The notes below the pieces were generated by a model, which saw nothing but the letters and a program-made list of their open reading frames with translations, searched no databases and had not been told where the DNA came from. Below are positions 42,315 through 50,111 of a DNA stretch of 64,000 nucleotides, one piece after another (the stretch's first letter is position 1; the number at the start of each line of letters is the position of its first letter). The translations under genes were made by a program, and so were the position numbers. This DNA comes from Stenotrophomonas nitritireducens (GTDB taxonomy: Bacteria; Pseudomonadota; Gammaproteobacteria; Xanthomonadales; Xanthomonadaceae), in assembly GCF_001431425.1 (NCBI RefSeq), contig NZ_LDJG01000023.1:1-64000 (forward strand). The letters are read 5' to 3'.

Positions 42315-42898
42315 CAGTTGCCGGTCCGTATTTCCACGCGGCGGTTCTCGCTGGCATAGGGGTCGTTGGCGTTGAGCAGTTCGCTCATGCCCTTGCCAGC
42401 GGAATTCAGGCGCGCGGCGGGTACGCCTTGCCGGATCAGTTCGCGCTTGACGGCCAGGGCGCGGCGTTCGGACAGCGCCTGGTTGTATGCCAGCGAGCCT
42501 TTGCCATCGGTATGGCCGATGACGGTGAACGATCGCGTCCCCAGCTGCGGCGCCTGCATGGCCGTGGCCAGGTTGTCCACCATGGCCTGCGAATTGCCGG
42601 AAATGCGGTCGGAGTTGAAGTCGAAGTTGATCTGTACCGAGATCGCCGCCTGCCTGGGCGCCACAGCCGGCTGCGGGGCCATCGTCGCCGCGGCCGCCGC
42701 GCCGGGGCGCAGGGCCCGGGTGGCGGTGGCCGGGTTCGTGCCGGCTTTGTCGCCTTCCAGGCCGGAAATGATGTCGTCCACCGAGGCATCGGCTTTCATT
42801 GCCGTGGCCGGCGGCGCCTGCTGGGCATGCACGGGAAGGGCGGCGAGCGCCAGCAGCAGGGCGGCCAGCAGGGGCCCGGAGGCAATACGACGGTTCAT
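42314..42898 (-). CDS. OmpA-family peptidoglycan-binding protein
   Basis: The 194-residue protein has a signal peptide (MNRRIASGPLLAALLLALAA, cleavage after VHA), a short linker and a C-terminal OmpA-like domain (about 95-194; QINFDFNSDRISG, IGHTDGKGSLAYNQALSERRA, and ENRRVEI) that binds peptidoglycan. There is no outer-membrane barrel or lipobox. AGGAG lies before the ATG. It overlaps mltA by one base and follows the pseudokinase-like gene by 101 bases. A role in attaching a secretion machine to the cell wall, perhaps the T6SS to the right, is plausible but inferred. Confidence 0.88.
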   Translation of the reverse strand: MNRRIASGPLLAALLLALAALPVHAQQAPPATAMKADASVDDIISGLEGDKAGTNPATATRALRPGAAAAATMAPQPAVAPRQAAISVQINFDFNSDRISGNSQAMVDNLATAMQAPQLGTRSFTVIGHTDGKGSLAYNQALSERRALAVKRELIRQGVPAARLNSAGKGMSELLNANDPYASENRRVEIRTGN

Positions 42899-42999
42899 TG
42901 CGGCGATCTCCTGACGAGGGCGGATGGACCTGTTCGGCGGCAGCATGGGCGCATGCCCCGGCATTTTCGATACGGCGAACGGGATAGGCCGGTTGCCGC

Positions 43000-44040
43000 T
43001 CAGAGGCGTTTTCCGCGGGGCGACGCAGGGCCGGTATCGGCCCGGGCGGGATCGTGCGCGGGCTGGGCGTCGTCCAGCCGGGAACCGAGGCGCCGGCCAT
43101 TGCGGGCCTCCGATTCCAGCAGGACCAGCGACAGCGCGGTGTCCTGCGCCAGCGGCGCGGGGGTGGCCGGGAGCATGGCTTCGATCAGGTTGCCGGCGTC
43201 GCCGCCACGGGCCTGCACGCGTGCGCCGGTGCGCGCGGCCACGCCGGCGGCGACGCTGAGGCCGGGCGTGCGCTGGCCACTGGGCCAGGTCTGCTGCAGC
43301 AGTTGCGCCAGCGGAATGGGAGCGGCGGCGGAGAAGCGCGGGCCGTCGTCGTGTACCTGTATGCAGGGGGATTCGCTGCGGATGCGATGGCTCACCAGGA
43401 CGCGGGAGGCGGCGCTGCCGATGGCGTTGGCGACCAGCGCCCGCAGCAGATGGGTGCTGGCCTGCGGCACGAGGAAGCGGCAACCGTGGCTGCGCCGCCA
43501 GCGCAGGCGTACCCCCTGTTGCGCGGCCAGGGCGTCGAGTTCCGGGCGGATCGCCGCGAACACCCGGGACAGCGGAACCGGCCCGGTGTCGGTGCTGCCT
43601 GGCTGCGCCAGCCACTGCAGCAGCTGGTCGATCTCGTTCACCGCATCGGCCAGTTCGCGCACGCTGCTTTCCATGCCGTGCAGGGCGCTGCGCTGCGCCG
43701 GCTGCGCGTTTTCGTTGAGGCTGCCGGCATACAGGCTCAGCGCCTGCAGGGGTTGGCGCATGCGGGGAACGGCACTGGTCAGCAGCTCGGCCAGTTCGTC
43801 GGTCCCGGCGGGGACATCCAGGTGCCGTACCGGCGGCGCTGGCGTGGGCGGCGTGCCCGGGCGGTCGTCGCGTACAGGGGGACCGTGCGCGCGCCAGCAG
43901 GCCAGCGCGGCCAGCAGGGCCAGCAGCGACAAGGTGGCCAGCATGACCCACGGCCAGAGCGGGGCGGCAGGCGCGGTGCGCTGCGCGGCCGAGGCGGACC
44001 ACGGCAGGGCCGCGATGGCCAGCGGCATGAGGCGCGACAT
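43000..44040 (-). CDS. Exported/membrane histidine-kinase-like protein without phospho-acceptor His
   Basis: The 346-residue protein has a signal peptide (MSRLMPLAIAALPWSASAA), one TM helix (WPWVMLATLSLLALLAALACW), a Pro-rich linker, then a HisKA-like helix pair and a degenerate GHKL domain. Where active kinases read SHDLRQPL, this protein has VPRMRQPL, so the His is lost. The N-box Asn is kept (LVANAIGS) but the G1 and G2 boxes are eroded (HDDGPRFS and TPGLSVAAG). It therefore looks like a pseudokinase that may bind a partner. Start 44040 has GGGA upstream; 44070 is an alternative. It is probably co-transcribed with the OmpA-like gene and mltA. Confidence 0.6.
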   Translation of the reverse strand: MSRLMPLAIAALPWSASAAQRTAPAAPLWPWVMLATLSLLALLAALACWRAHGPPVRDDRPGTPPTPAPPVRHLDVPAGTDELAELLTSAVPRMRQPLQALSLYAGSLNENAQPAQRSALHGMESSVRELADAVNEIDQLLQWLAQPGSTDTGPVPLSRVFAAIRPELDALAAQQGVRLRWRRSHGCRFLVPQASTHLLRALVANAIGSAASRVLVSHRIRSESPCIQVHDDGPRFSAAAPIPLAQLLQQTWPSGQRTPGLSVAAGVAARTGARVQARGGDAGNLIEAMLPATPAPLAQDTALSLVLLESEARNGRRLGSRLDDAQPAHDPARADTGPASPRGKRL

Positions 44041-44359
44041 CGCCACGGTCCCGGGCAGGGAGAGCGACATGGGGCAGGGTCAGGACAGGCAATGCGCGTG
44101 GATGCGGCGGCAGGCGGGCGTGGACATGCGGAACTCCTGGCGTGCCTGGATTGCCTGCCATTGGATGCAATGCCGCCATGCTTGGCGATACCGCTTGCGC
44201 GCTAGAGCGTGTTGCGTACGCCGATGCGGCCGCTGCAGGCGCCGGGCAGGCGGCCACGCGGGCAGGAGAGCATGCGGACGCCGGTCTATTCCGTATTGCC
44301 TATCGCGGCGGACGCGCGCGCGAACGCACAATCGCGGCACATCCTCCGAGGCGAACGCC
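44041..44359. other. Divergent intergenic region
   Basis: This 319-base region between the pseudokinase-like gene (minus) and the DUF4280 gene (plus) shows no gene, repeat or strong hairpin. It should hold promoters for both directions; I could not assign convincing -35/-10 pairs. Confidence 0.4.
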
Positions 44360-44749
44360 ATGGCCAAGCAGGTCGTCAACGGTGCGCTGCTGCAGTGCAG
44401 TTTCGGTGTCGCGCCCAGCTCGCTGGTGGTGTTGCCGGTCAACCGGGAGAACTCCAGCCAGCAGCCGGCGGCCACGATCATGGATCACGTGCCGATGGTC
44501 AACGTGATGCCGTTCGGCATGTGCCTTTCACCGGCCAACCCGAGCGTGGCCGCGGCCACCGCCGCCGCCCTCGGCGTGCTGACGCCGATGCCGTGCATTC
44601 CCAACACCCCCGCGCCGTGGGTGCCGGGCAGCCCGACCGTGCTGCTGGGGAACCAGCCCTGCCTCAACGACACTTCCACCTGCATGTGCCTGTGGGGAGG
44701 CACGATCAAGGTCGCTTTCCCCGGCCAGCTCACGCACGAGATTCCCTGA
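44360..44749 (+). CDS. DUF4280 (PAAR-like) domain protein
   Basis: The 129-residue protein begins MAKQVVNGALLQCSFGVAPS and contains the family pattern with repeated Cys (LQCSFG, MPFGMCLSPANP, MPCIPNTPAPWVPGSPTVLLG, CLNDTSTCMCLWGG). DUF4280 proteins are PAAR-like and have been associated with T6SS spikes and other contractile injection devices. GAGG precedes the ATG. It has no toxin extension and no nearby VgrG, so it may be a bare spike tip or adaptor. It converges on tpsA with 12 bases between the stops. The T6SS cluster begins 9.5 kb to the right. Confidence 0.85.
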   Translation: MAKQVVNGALLQCSFGVAPSSLVVLPVNRENSSQQPAATIMDHVPMVNVMPFGMCLSPANPSVAAATAAALGVLTPMPCIPNTPAPWVPGSPTVLLGNQPCLNDTSTCMCLWGGTIKVAFPGQLTHEIP

Positions 44750-44761
44750 GGAAGCCGGCTT

Positions 44762-47700
44762 TCAGAAATCCCCGCAACCGTTTTCGCGCTCGCTGTCGAG
44801 GCAGCTCATCAGGTTGGGCCGGGTGCGCACGCGCGCCCATTCGCGGCCCAGCGTGTCGCCATTGGATTCCTGCTTCATGCCCAGCGGCGTATCCACCGGG
44901 CAGATGCCGGCCTGGCCGATGTTGAGGTCGTAGAGGTAGTTGTCCGGCGGCTGCAGCACGTAGTCGGGTGGCGTGGGCTGGCGCACCAGGCCGATATTCA
45001 GGGCGGTGGCATTGGCCGGCGCCTGCTCGAACACGTAATTGCGCGCCGACAGGCCGCTGCCGACGATGGCGTAGTCGCCGGGCAGCGAGAGCGGGGTGGC
45101 GTCGGTGGCGAACCTCGCCGTGCCGGTGGTGGCGGTCTGCAGCGTGTCGCCGTTGACGAAGCCGGTCACCGTGCCATGCAGTGTGCCGAGGCGCTGGCCC
45201 ATCAGGATCGACAGCGGGTCGGCGACATAGGTGAGCAGGGCCGGGGTGACGAGCAGGGTGCCCGGCGAGACGGACAGGAAATAGCCGGGATTGGGCGAGT
45301 CGAATTTCCAGTCGATGGCGTAGCTGCCCGTGTCGCTGGCGGCGGTGGCGCTGGTGTATGCCGAGAGCGCGATCCTGTCATCGGCGAACAGTGGCGCGCT
45401 GACGGTATAGGTCAGCGGCGGGTTCTGCTGCCCGTATACGCGGCTCTGGTCGTCGAAGCGGATGGCCAGCACCGGCTGGGCGGCGTAGACGAAGTGATTG
45501 TCGGTGGCAGGAACGCCCACGGCGCAGGCGCCGGCATAGGTGCAGCCATAGAGGTTGGGCAGGCCGCCGCTGCCGGCCAGGCCGCCGCGGGTTTCGCCGC
45601 TCCAGGTCGAGGCCCAGATGCGCCAGCTGTCGGCGGCGCTCACGCTGGCGTTGCCGGTGTTGTCCAGCACGCCGGCGCTGACCAGGTCGACGCGGTTGCC
45701 GGAAACGTTGCCCCGCAGCGTCAGGTTGCCGGCCAGGCTGCGCACGAAGACGTTGCCGCCGGCACTGATGCCGGACGCGGTGAGCGGGGTGGTGCGGCTG
45801 TCGCCGGTCGTGCCGATGGCGCTCACCGTGCCGAGCGCCAGCGCGGCGCTGTTGAGAAAGGCGAAACCGCCGCCGGCGCTGCCGGCGAGAGTGTCGCTGG
45901 CGACATGGTTGGCCGCCGCATCCAGCGCGACATTGCCGTTGGCCCTCACCAGCAGGTCGCGCGTGGTGATCGCGGCATTGGCCGTCTGGCCGATATCGCC
46001 GCCGCTGGACAGGGCCAGGGTGTGGCTGCCGGTATCGAGGACGTCGTCCAGTTGGATGCCCGCGGTGCCGCCGTCGTTCTGCAGGGTGAGATCGCCGTTG
46101 CGGATGATCGCGTCGGCGACGGTGATCGCGCCGCCGTAAGCGGCGTGGCCGGCAACCAGTACGGGAGTGTCGAGGTTGGCCAGTGTCCTGGCGCTGGCGA
46201 ACAGGCCGCCGAGCACCATCGGCGCGGTGTCGTCGTCCACCACGGCATCGCCACTGACCGCACCGGTGCGCAGGTTGAGCACGCCGCTGCTGGACGCCGC
46301 GCCATCGACCTGCAGGGCGTCGGCCGATGCACTGCCCGCGCGCAGGACGACCATGCCGCCGCCGTCCAGGCGGGAGCCGCTGTCGACCTGGATGCCATGG
46401 TGATGCTGCGACCAGCCCGATACCGACAGGTCGCCGCTGCCGCGGATCTGCGAGGACTGGAGCAGGGCGACACCGGCATCGGCGGCGACGCCGTTGGCGA
46501 TGCCGCCGATGCCGATGGAACCGGTGCCGCCGTAGAGCGCCGTGGCCGATAGCAGTACCCCGGCACGGCCATTGCCCAGCAACTGCAGCCCGGTGGAGCG
46601 CAGCGATGCGCCGTAGGCGAGGATTCCCGTTCCGTCGCGGCTGCTCCCGTCGACGCGGATGTGCCCGCTGCCGGCAATCAGCGTACTGGCATCGAAGAAC
46701 ACGCCATGCGTGATTCCCCTGAAGCCGCTGCCGATGGATTGGCCGGCGATGGTGATGTCGCCGCCGCCGCTGTCGATGTCGCTGTCGGCGATGCCTACGC
46801 CGTAGGTCTGCGCCGTGCCGCCATGCAGGGCGATGCTGCCGCCCAGGCTGCCGATGCGCATGCCGGACAGGGTGATGCCTTCGCTGGAACTGGCGCGGCT
46901 GCCCATCGATACCGATCCACCGGCGGTCCGCAGCGCGCCACCGTACAGGCCGATGGTGGAAAGCGCGTCGAACACCAGGGCCAGCGGGGCGCTGCCGGCG
47001 AGCGACCAGGCGCCGGTGCTTGCGCCGCTGGCGGCCACGCCGCCCATGATCTGCCCGGCCGGCGTCCGGAAAGAGAGCGTCACCGGAAGCGGATTGGTGG
47101 CGGCGACGTTCACTCCCGGGGCGATGTTGATCTGGCTCGTCGGCCCGCCTGCGGCGCCGGCCTGCAGGCCGACGTCGCTGCCGGCGCTCAATGCGCCGGC
47201 CACGCTGGTGTCCGATACCAGGCTCGCATAGCCGCCGAAGCTGCCGTTGCCCGGAACGAGCGCGAGGTCGCCGCCGGATTCGATCCTCCACTGGCCGGGG
47301 CTGCCGCCGCCTGCCGATACGCGCAAGCCGCGCAGGTCCAGCCATGGCGCCTGGGTGAGGATCGTGCCACCGGCGCTGCCGCCGTCGGCGCGCAGGCTCG
47401 CCCGGGCTCCGGTGACGAGCGTTTCGCCGGCCTGCAGCAGGATGCTGCCGCCCCTGGCGGCCCCACTGGCGTCGAGGGATGCGTCCTGGCCGATCTGTAT
47501 GTTGTCGGCGGCGAGCGTGATGCTGCCGCGCCGGCTTCCGCTGCTATGGACATTCAGGCTGCCGTCCGTTTCGACCAGATAGCCGGCGCGCAGATCGATG
47601 CTGCCGCCGTCGCTGGCGATGACGCCGTGGTTGATCGCCATGCCATCGTCGCCCGGCGCGGTGATGGTGAACTGGGTCAGTCCATCGCCATAGGGATCCA

Positions 47701-48412
47701 GGGTGATGCTCTGGCCGGCGATCAGGCCGATGCTGCCGCCGGCGCCGGTCAGCGTGCCGTTGTTCTCGACCGAGCCGCCGAGCAGGGCGATCGTGCCATC
47801 GGGCCGGGTCGCGGTGAGGGTCGCGCCCCGGTCGACGACCACTGCCGCTGGCGGGTCGCCGTTCGCGGCATGCGCGAAGACATGGCGGCCGCTGGCCGCG
47901 CCAGCGCTGAAATCGACATCGTCGATGTCGAGGGTGGAAGCGACGATGCCGCCGACGTTGACCTGCGCGCTGCCGGCGAAGGTGATGCCGGACTGGTTGA
48001 CCAGGAACACGGTGCCGTCGGGGGCGTTGATCGCGCCGGCGATCAACGATGCGAGCGGCGCGTCGCCGGCCCAGCCGACCACGCGGTTGAGGGTGACGCC
48101 GCCGGACGTGGCGTGGTCGAAAATGACGGTATTGCCTTCGCTGATCGAAAACGAACCCCACTCGATCACCGCTCCCCTGCTGGTCTGCCGGATCGTGGTG
48201 GCGGCATTGACCGGGATGACATCGCCGGCGCCGGGGTTGTAGGAGATCGTGGCATTGCCCCTCGTCACGTTGCCGCCGCGCGGCAGCTCCGTGCCCCGGG
48301 ACTGGGCCAGCGCCGGGGCGGCCGGCAGCGCCAGCACCGCCATCGCCAGGGCCATGCTCAGCGGATGGCGGGAAAGCGCGTGGCGCAGGGTGCGGTGGAT
48401 GCGCGGAGTCAT
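44762..48412 (-). CDS. TpsA: filamentous haemagglutinin-type exoprotein (two-partner secretion)
   Basis: The 1216-residue protein has a signal peptide (LSMALAMAVLALPAAPALAQ) and an N-terminal TPS domain (about 40-290; NATISYNPGAGDVIPVN, VIEWGSFSISEGNTVIFDH, LVNQSGITFAG), the part recognised by the TpsB POTRA domains. The usual NPNGI motif is degenerate here (NQSGI). The body is a Gly/Ser/Ala-rich beta-helix, followed by an MBG-like beta domain (VYGQQNPPLTYTV onward) and a short tail with three Cys (GIC, MSC, GCGDF). It is likely an adhesin or surface protein; the Cys at the end recall HMW-type anchoring. AGGAGA precedes the ATG. Last gene of the CHAT-tpsB-tpsA operon. Confidence 0.9.
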   Translation of the reverse strand: MTPRIHRTLRHALSRHPLSMALAMAVLALPAAPALAQSRGTELPRGGNVTRGNATISYNPGAGDVIPVNAATTIRQTSRGAVIEWGSFSISEGNTVIFDHATSGGVTLNRVVGWAGDAPLASLIAGAINAPDGTVFLVNQSGITFAGSAQVNVGGIVASTLDIDDVDFSAGAASGRHVFAHAANGDPPAAVVVDRGATLTATRPDGTIALLGGSVENNGTLTGAGGSIGLIAGQSITLDPYGDGLTQFTITAPGDDGMAINHGVIASDGGSIDLRAGYLVETDGSLNVHSSGSRRGSITLAADNIQIGQDASLDASGAARGGSILLQAGETLVTGARASLRADGGSAGGTILTQAPWLDLRGLRVSAGGGSPGQWRIESGGDLALVPGNGSFGGYASLVSDTSVAGALSAGSDVGLQAGAAGGPTSQINIAPGVNVAATNPLPVTLSFRTPAGQIMGGVAASGASTGAWSLAGSAPLALVFDALSTIGLYGGALRTAGGSVSMGSRASSSEGITLSGMRIGSLGGSIALHGGTAQTYGVGIADSDIDSGGGDITIAGQSIGSGFRGITHGVFFDASTLIAGSGHIRVDGSSRDGTGILAYGASLRSTGLQLLGNGRAGVLLSATALYGGTGSIGIGGIANGVAADAGVALLQSSQIRGSGDLSVSGWSQHHHGIQVDSGSRLDGGGMVVLRAGSASADALQVDGAASSSGVLNLRTGAVSGDAVVDDDTAPMVLGGLFASARTLANLDTPVLVAGHAAYGGAITVADAIIRNGDLTLQNDGGTAGIQLDDVLDTGSHTLALSSGGDIGQTANAAITTRDLLVRANGNVALDAAANHVASDTLAGSAGGGFAFLNSAALALGTVSAIGTTGDSRTTPLTASGISAGGNVFVRSLAGNLTLRGNVSGNRVDLVSAGVLDNTGNASVSAADSWRIWASTWSGETRGGLAGSGGLPNLYGCTYAGACAVGVPATDNHFVYAAQPVLAIRFDDQSRVYGQQNPPLTYTVSAPLFADDRIALSAYTSATAASDTGSYAIDWKFDSPNPGYFLSVSPGTLLVTPALLTYVADPLSILMGQRLGTLHGTVTGFVNGDTLQTATTGTARFATDATPLSLPGDYAIVGSGLSARNYVFEQAPANATALNIGLVRQPTPPDYVLQPPDNYLYDLNIGQAGICPVDTPLGMKQESNGDTLGREWARVRTRPNLMSCLDSERENGCGDF

Positions 48413-48427
48413 GGTGATCTCTCCTGA

Positions 48428-50110
48428 TCAGAAACTGTGCTGGAGCTGCAGGTACAGCCGCGGTTCGCGGCGATCGGCCAACGGCCTGCCGGCATCGGGC
48501 CAGGACAGGCTGGCGTTGACCGTGTAGCGGCCCGGCCGCCCCCAGTTCACGCCCAGGCCGTAGCCGCGCAGGCTGCGGCCGTTGACCCGGGCCAGCGGAT
48601 GGCGAAGGGTGTCGTACTGGCCGTGGGCGATGTCGTACAGCAGGAACGGCGTCAGGTTGTCGCTGGCCGACCAGCGCAGTTCCAGGTTGGCCAGCCAGCC
48701 GCGATCGACCAGCAGCTCGTTGCTGGAGTAGGCGCGCACGGCGCGCGGCCCGCCCAGCGACAGCTGTTCGGACGGATCGAGATTCCGGCTCGCCGCCTGC
48801 AGGCCCGCGCCCAGGTACAGCGTGGTGCGCGCGCTCAATGCCTGCAGGCGGGTGGCCTGCACGGTGAACTTGGAGAACCCGCCTTCGGTCTGGCGGCCGA
48901 ACGGGGAGTGGTCCAGCACGCGGGCCGCGGGGTCGTGGATATGCAGCCTGCCGCCATAGAGCGCGAGGTTGAACGAGGTGTAGCCACCGCCCAGCAGGCG
49001 GTCGCGGTACTCGAAGCTGGTGCCGATGCCGATGCCCTGCACGCGCTTGCCCACGCTCAGGCCGACGGCCTCGAAGCGGTCGGTCAGCGCCTTGTTGTCG
49101 ATGCCGGCGCGGACGAACCAGTTGCCGCTGCGTTGCCGCAGCGCGGGCCAGCTCAACGACAGGTCGGTGATGTTGGCGGTGCCGGTGGCTTCCAGTGCGC
49201 GGAAGGCGCCGCCCAGTTCGTACTGCACGCGGCTGAAGCCGGCGCCGATGCGCGCGCCGTCGTAGCCGACCGGCATCTCATAGGACAGGCGGCCGAACAG
49301 GGTGTGCGCGTCCTCGGCCACCATCAGCCGCAGGTCGAGGTTGTCGCCATGGCCGGTCGGGCTGGCCCAGCGCAGGGTGCCGCCCAGGCGCGCGCGGCCG
49401 GATTCGGGCGTGCCGTGGTTGTCGGCTTCCAGCAGGAAGGACAGGGGCCGGCCCCTGTCCACCTTCACCACCAGGTTGCTGCTGCCGGCTTCCGCGCCGC
49501 TGCTGACCGCCGATCGCGGGCGGATGCCGGGCAGGTCGGACAACAGCAGCATGCGGCGTTCGTATTCGCGCCCGTCCAGCGGCTGGCCCGGCTGCAGCGT
49601 CGCCAGCATGCGTTCGACCCGCTCGCGCGGAATCGGCGCATCGTCGGCAACCTGCACATCGACCACGCCCAGCACGCCTTCGGCCACGCTGATCTGCACG
49701 TGGCCATCGCGCACCTCCTGCACCGGCACCACCGCCTGGGCGAGGAAATAACCCCGGCTGCGGTACAGCGCCGTGATCTGCGCGGCGAGCGCCTGCAGCT
49801 CGGCCAGGCTCACCTGCCGGCCCAGCAGGGGCGCGGCCAGCGCCTGCAGACGCGCCTCGTCCACCTGCGTGGCGCCACTGAAGCGCACCGCCTGCAGCAG
49901 GAAGGTCTGCTGCTGCGGTGGCGCCTTCATCTGCGGCTCCGCCGGCGCCAGCGACTGCAGCGGCGTTGCCTGCCCGTCATCGTCGGCACCGGCAGGCGCG
50001 TCCTCGCCGGCTGACCCGGCCAGGGCCGCCGCCGGCAGCAGCAGGCCGGCGATGGTCCAGGCCAGCAGGGCGGCGCGGGGCTGGTGGTACGCGGGGAAAA
50101 GCCTGTTCAT
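48428..50110 (-). CDS. TpsB: ShlB/FhaC/HecB-type outer-membrane transporter
   Basis: The 560-residue protein has a signal peptide, a Gln/Pro/Ala linker, a POTRA region (about 70-215; FLLQAVRFSGATQVDE and the VQISVAEGVLGVVDVQ segment) and a C-terminal 16-strand barrel with the conserved loop motif as PRAVRAY and terminal residues LYLQLQHSF, ending in Phe as outer-membrane proteins do. It should export the TpsA protein encoded 15 bases downstream. Only one base separates its start from the stop of the CHAT gene, so all three are one operon. Confidence 0.93.
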   Translation of the reverse strand: MNRLFPAYHQPRAALLAWTIAGLLLPAAALAGSAGEDAPAGADDDGQATPLQSLAPAEPQMKAPPQQQTFLLQAVRFSGATQVDEARLQALAAPLLGRQVSLAELQALAAQITALYRSRGYFLAQAVVPVQEVRDGHVQISVAEGVLGVVDVQVADDAPIPRERVERMLATLQPGQPLDGREYERRMLLLSDLPGIRPRSAVSSGAEAGSSNLVVKVDRGRPLSFLLEADNHGTPESGRARLGGTLRWASPTGHGDNLDLRLMVAEDAHTLFGRLSYEMPVGYDGARIGAGFSRVQYELGGAFRALEATGTANITDLSLSWPALRQRSGNWFVRAGIDNKALTDRFEAVGLSVGKRVQGIGIGTSFEYRDRLLGGGYTSFNLALYGGRLHIHDPAARVLDHSPFGRQTEGGFSKFTVQATRLQALSARTTLYLGAGLQAASRNLDPSEQLSLGGPRAVRAYSSNELLVDRGWLANLELRWSASDNLTPFLLYDIAHGQYDTLRHPLARVNGRSLRGYGLGVNWGRPGRYTVNASLSWPDAGRPLADRREPRLYLQLQHSF

Positions 50111-50111
50111 G

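Noticed and set aside
42038..44749. A 903-codon plus-strand frame ending in the DUF4280 gene
   Set aside because: Only the last 129 codons from 44360 are supported by a ribosome site and domain match; the rest is antisense to the OmpA-like and pseudokinase genes.
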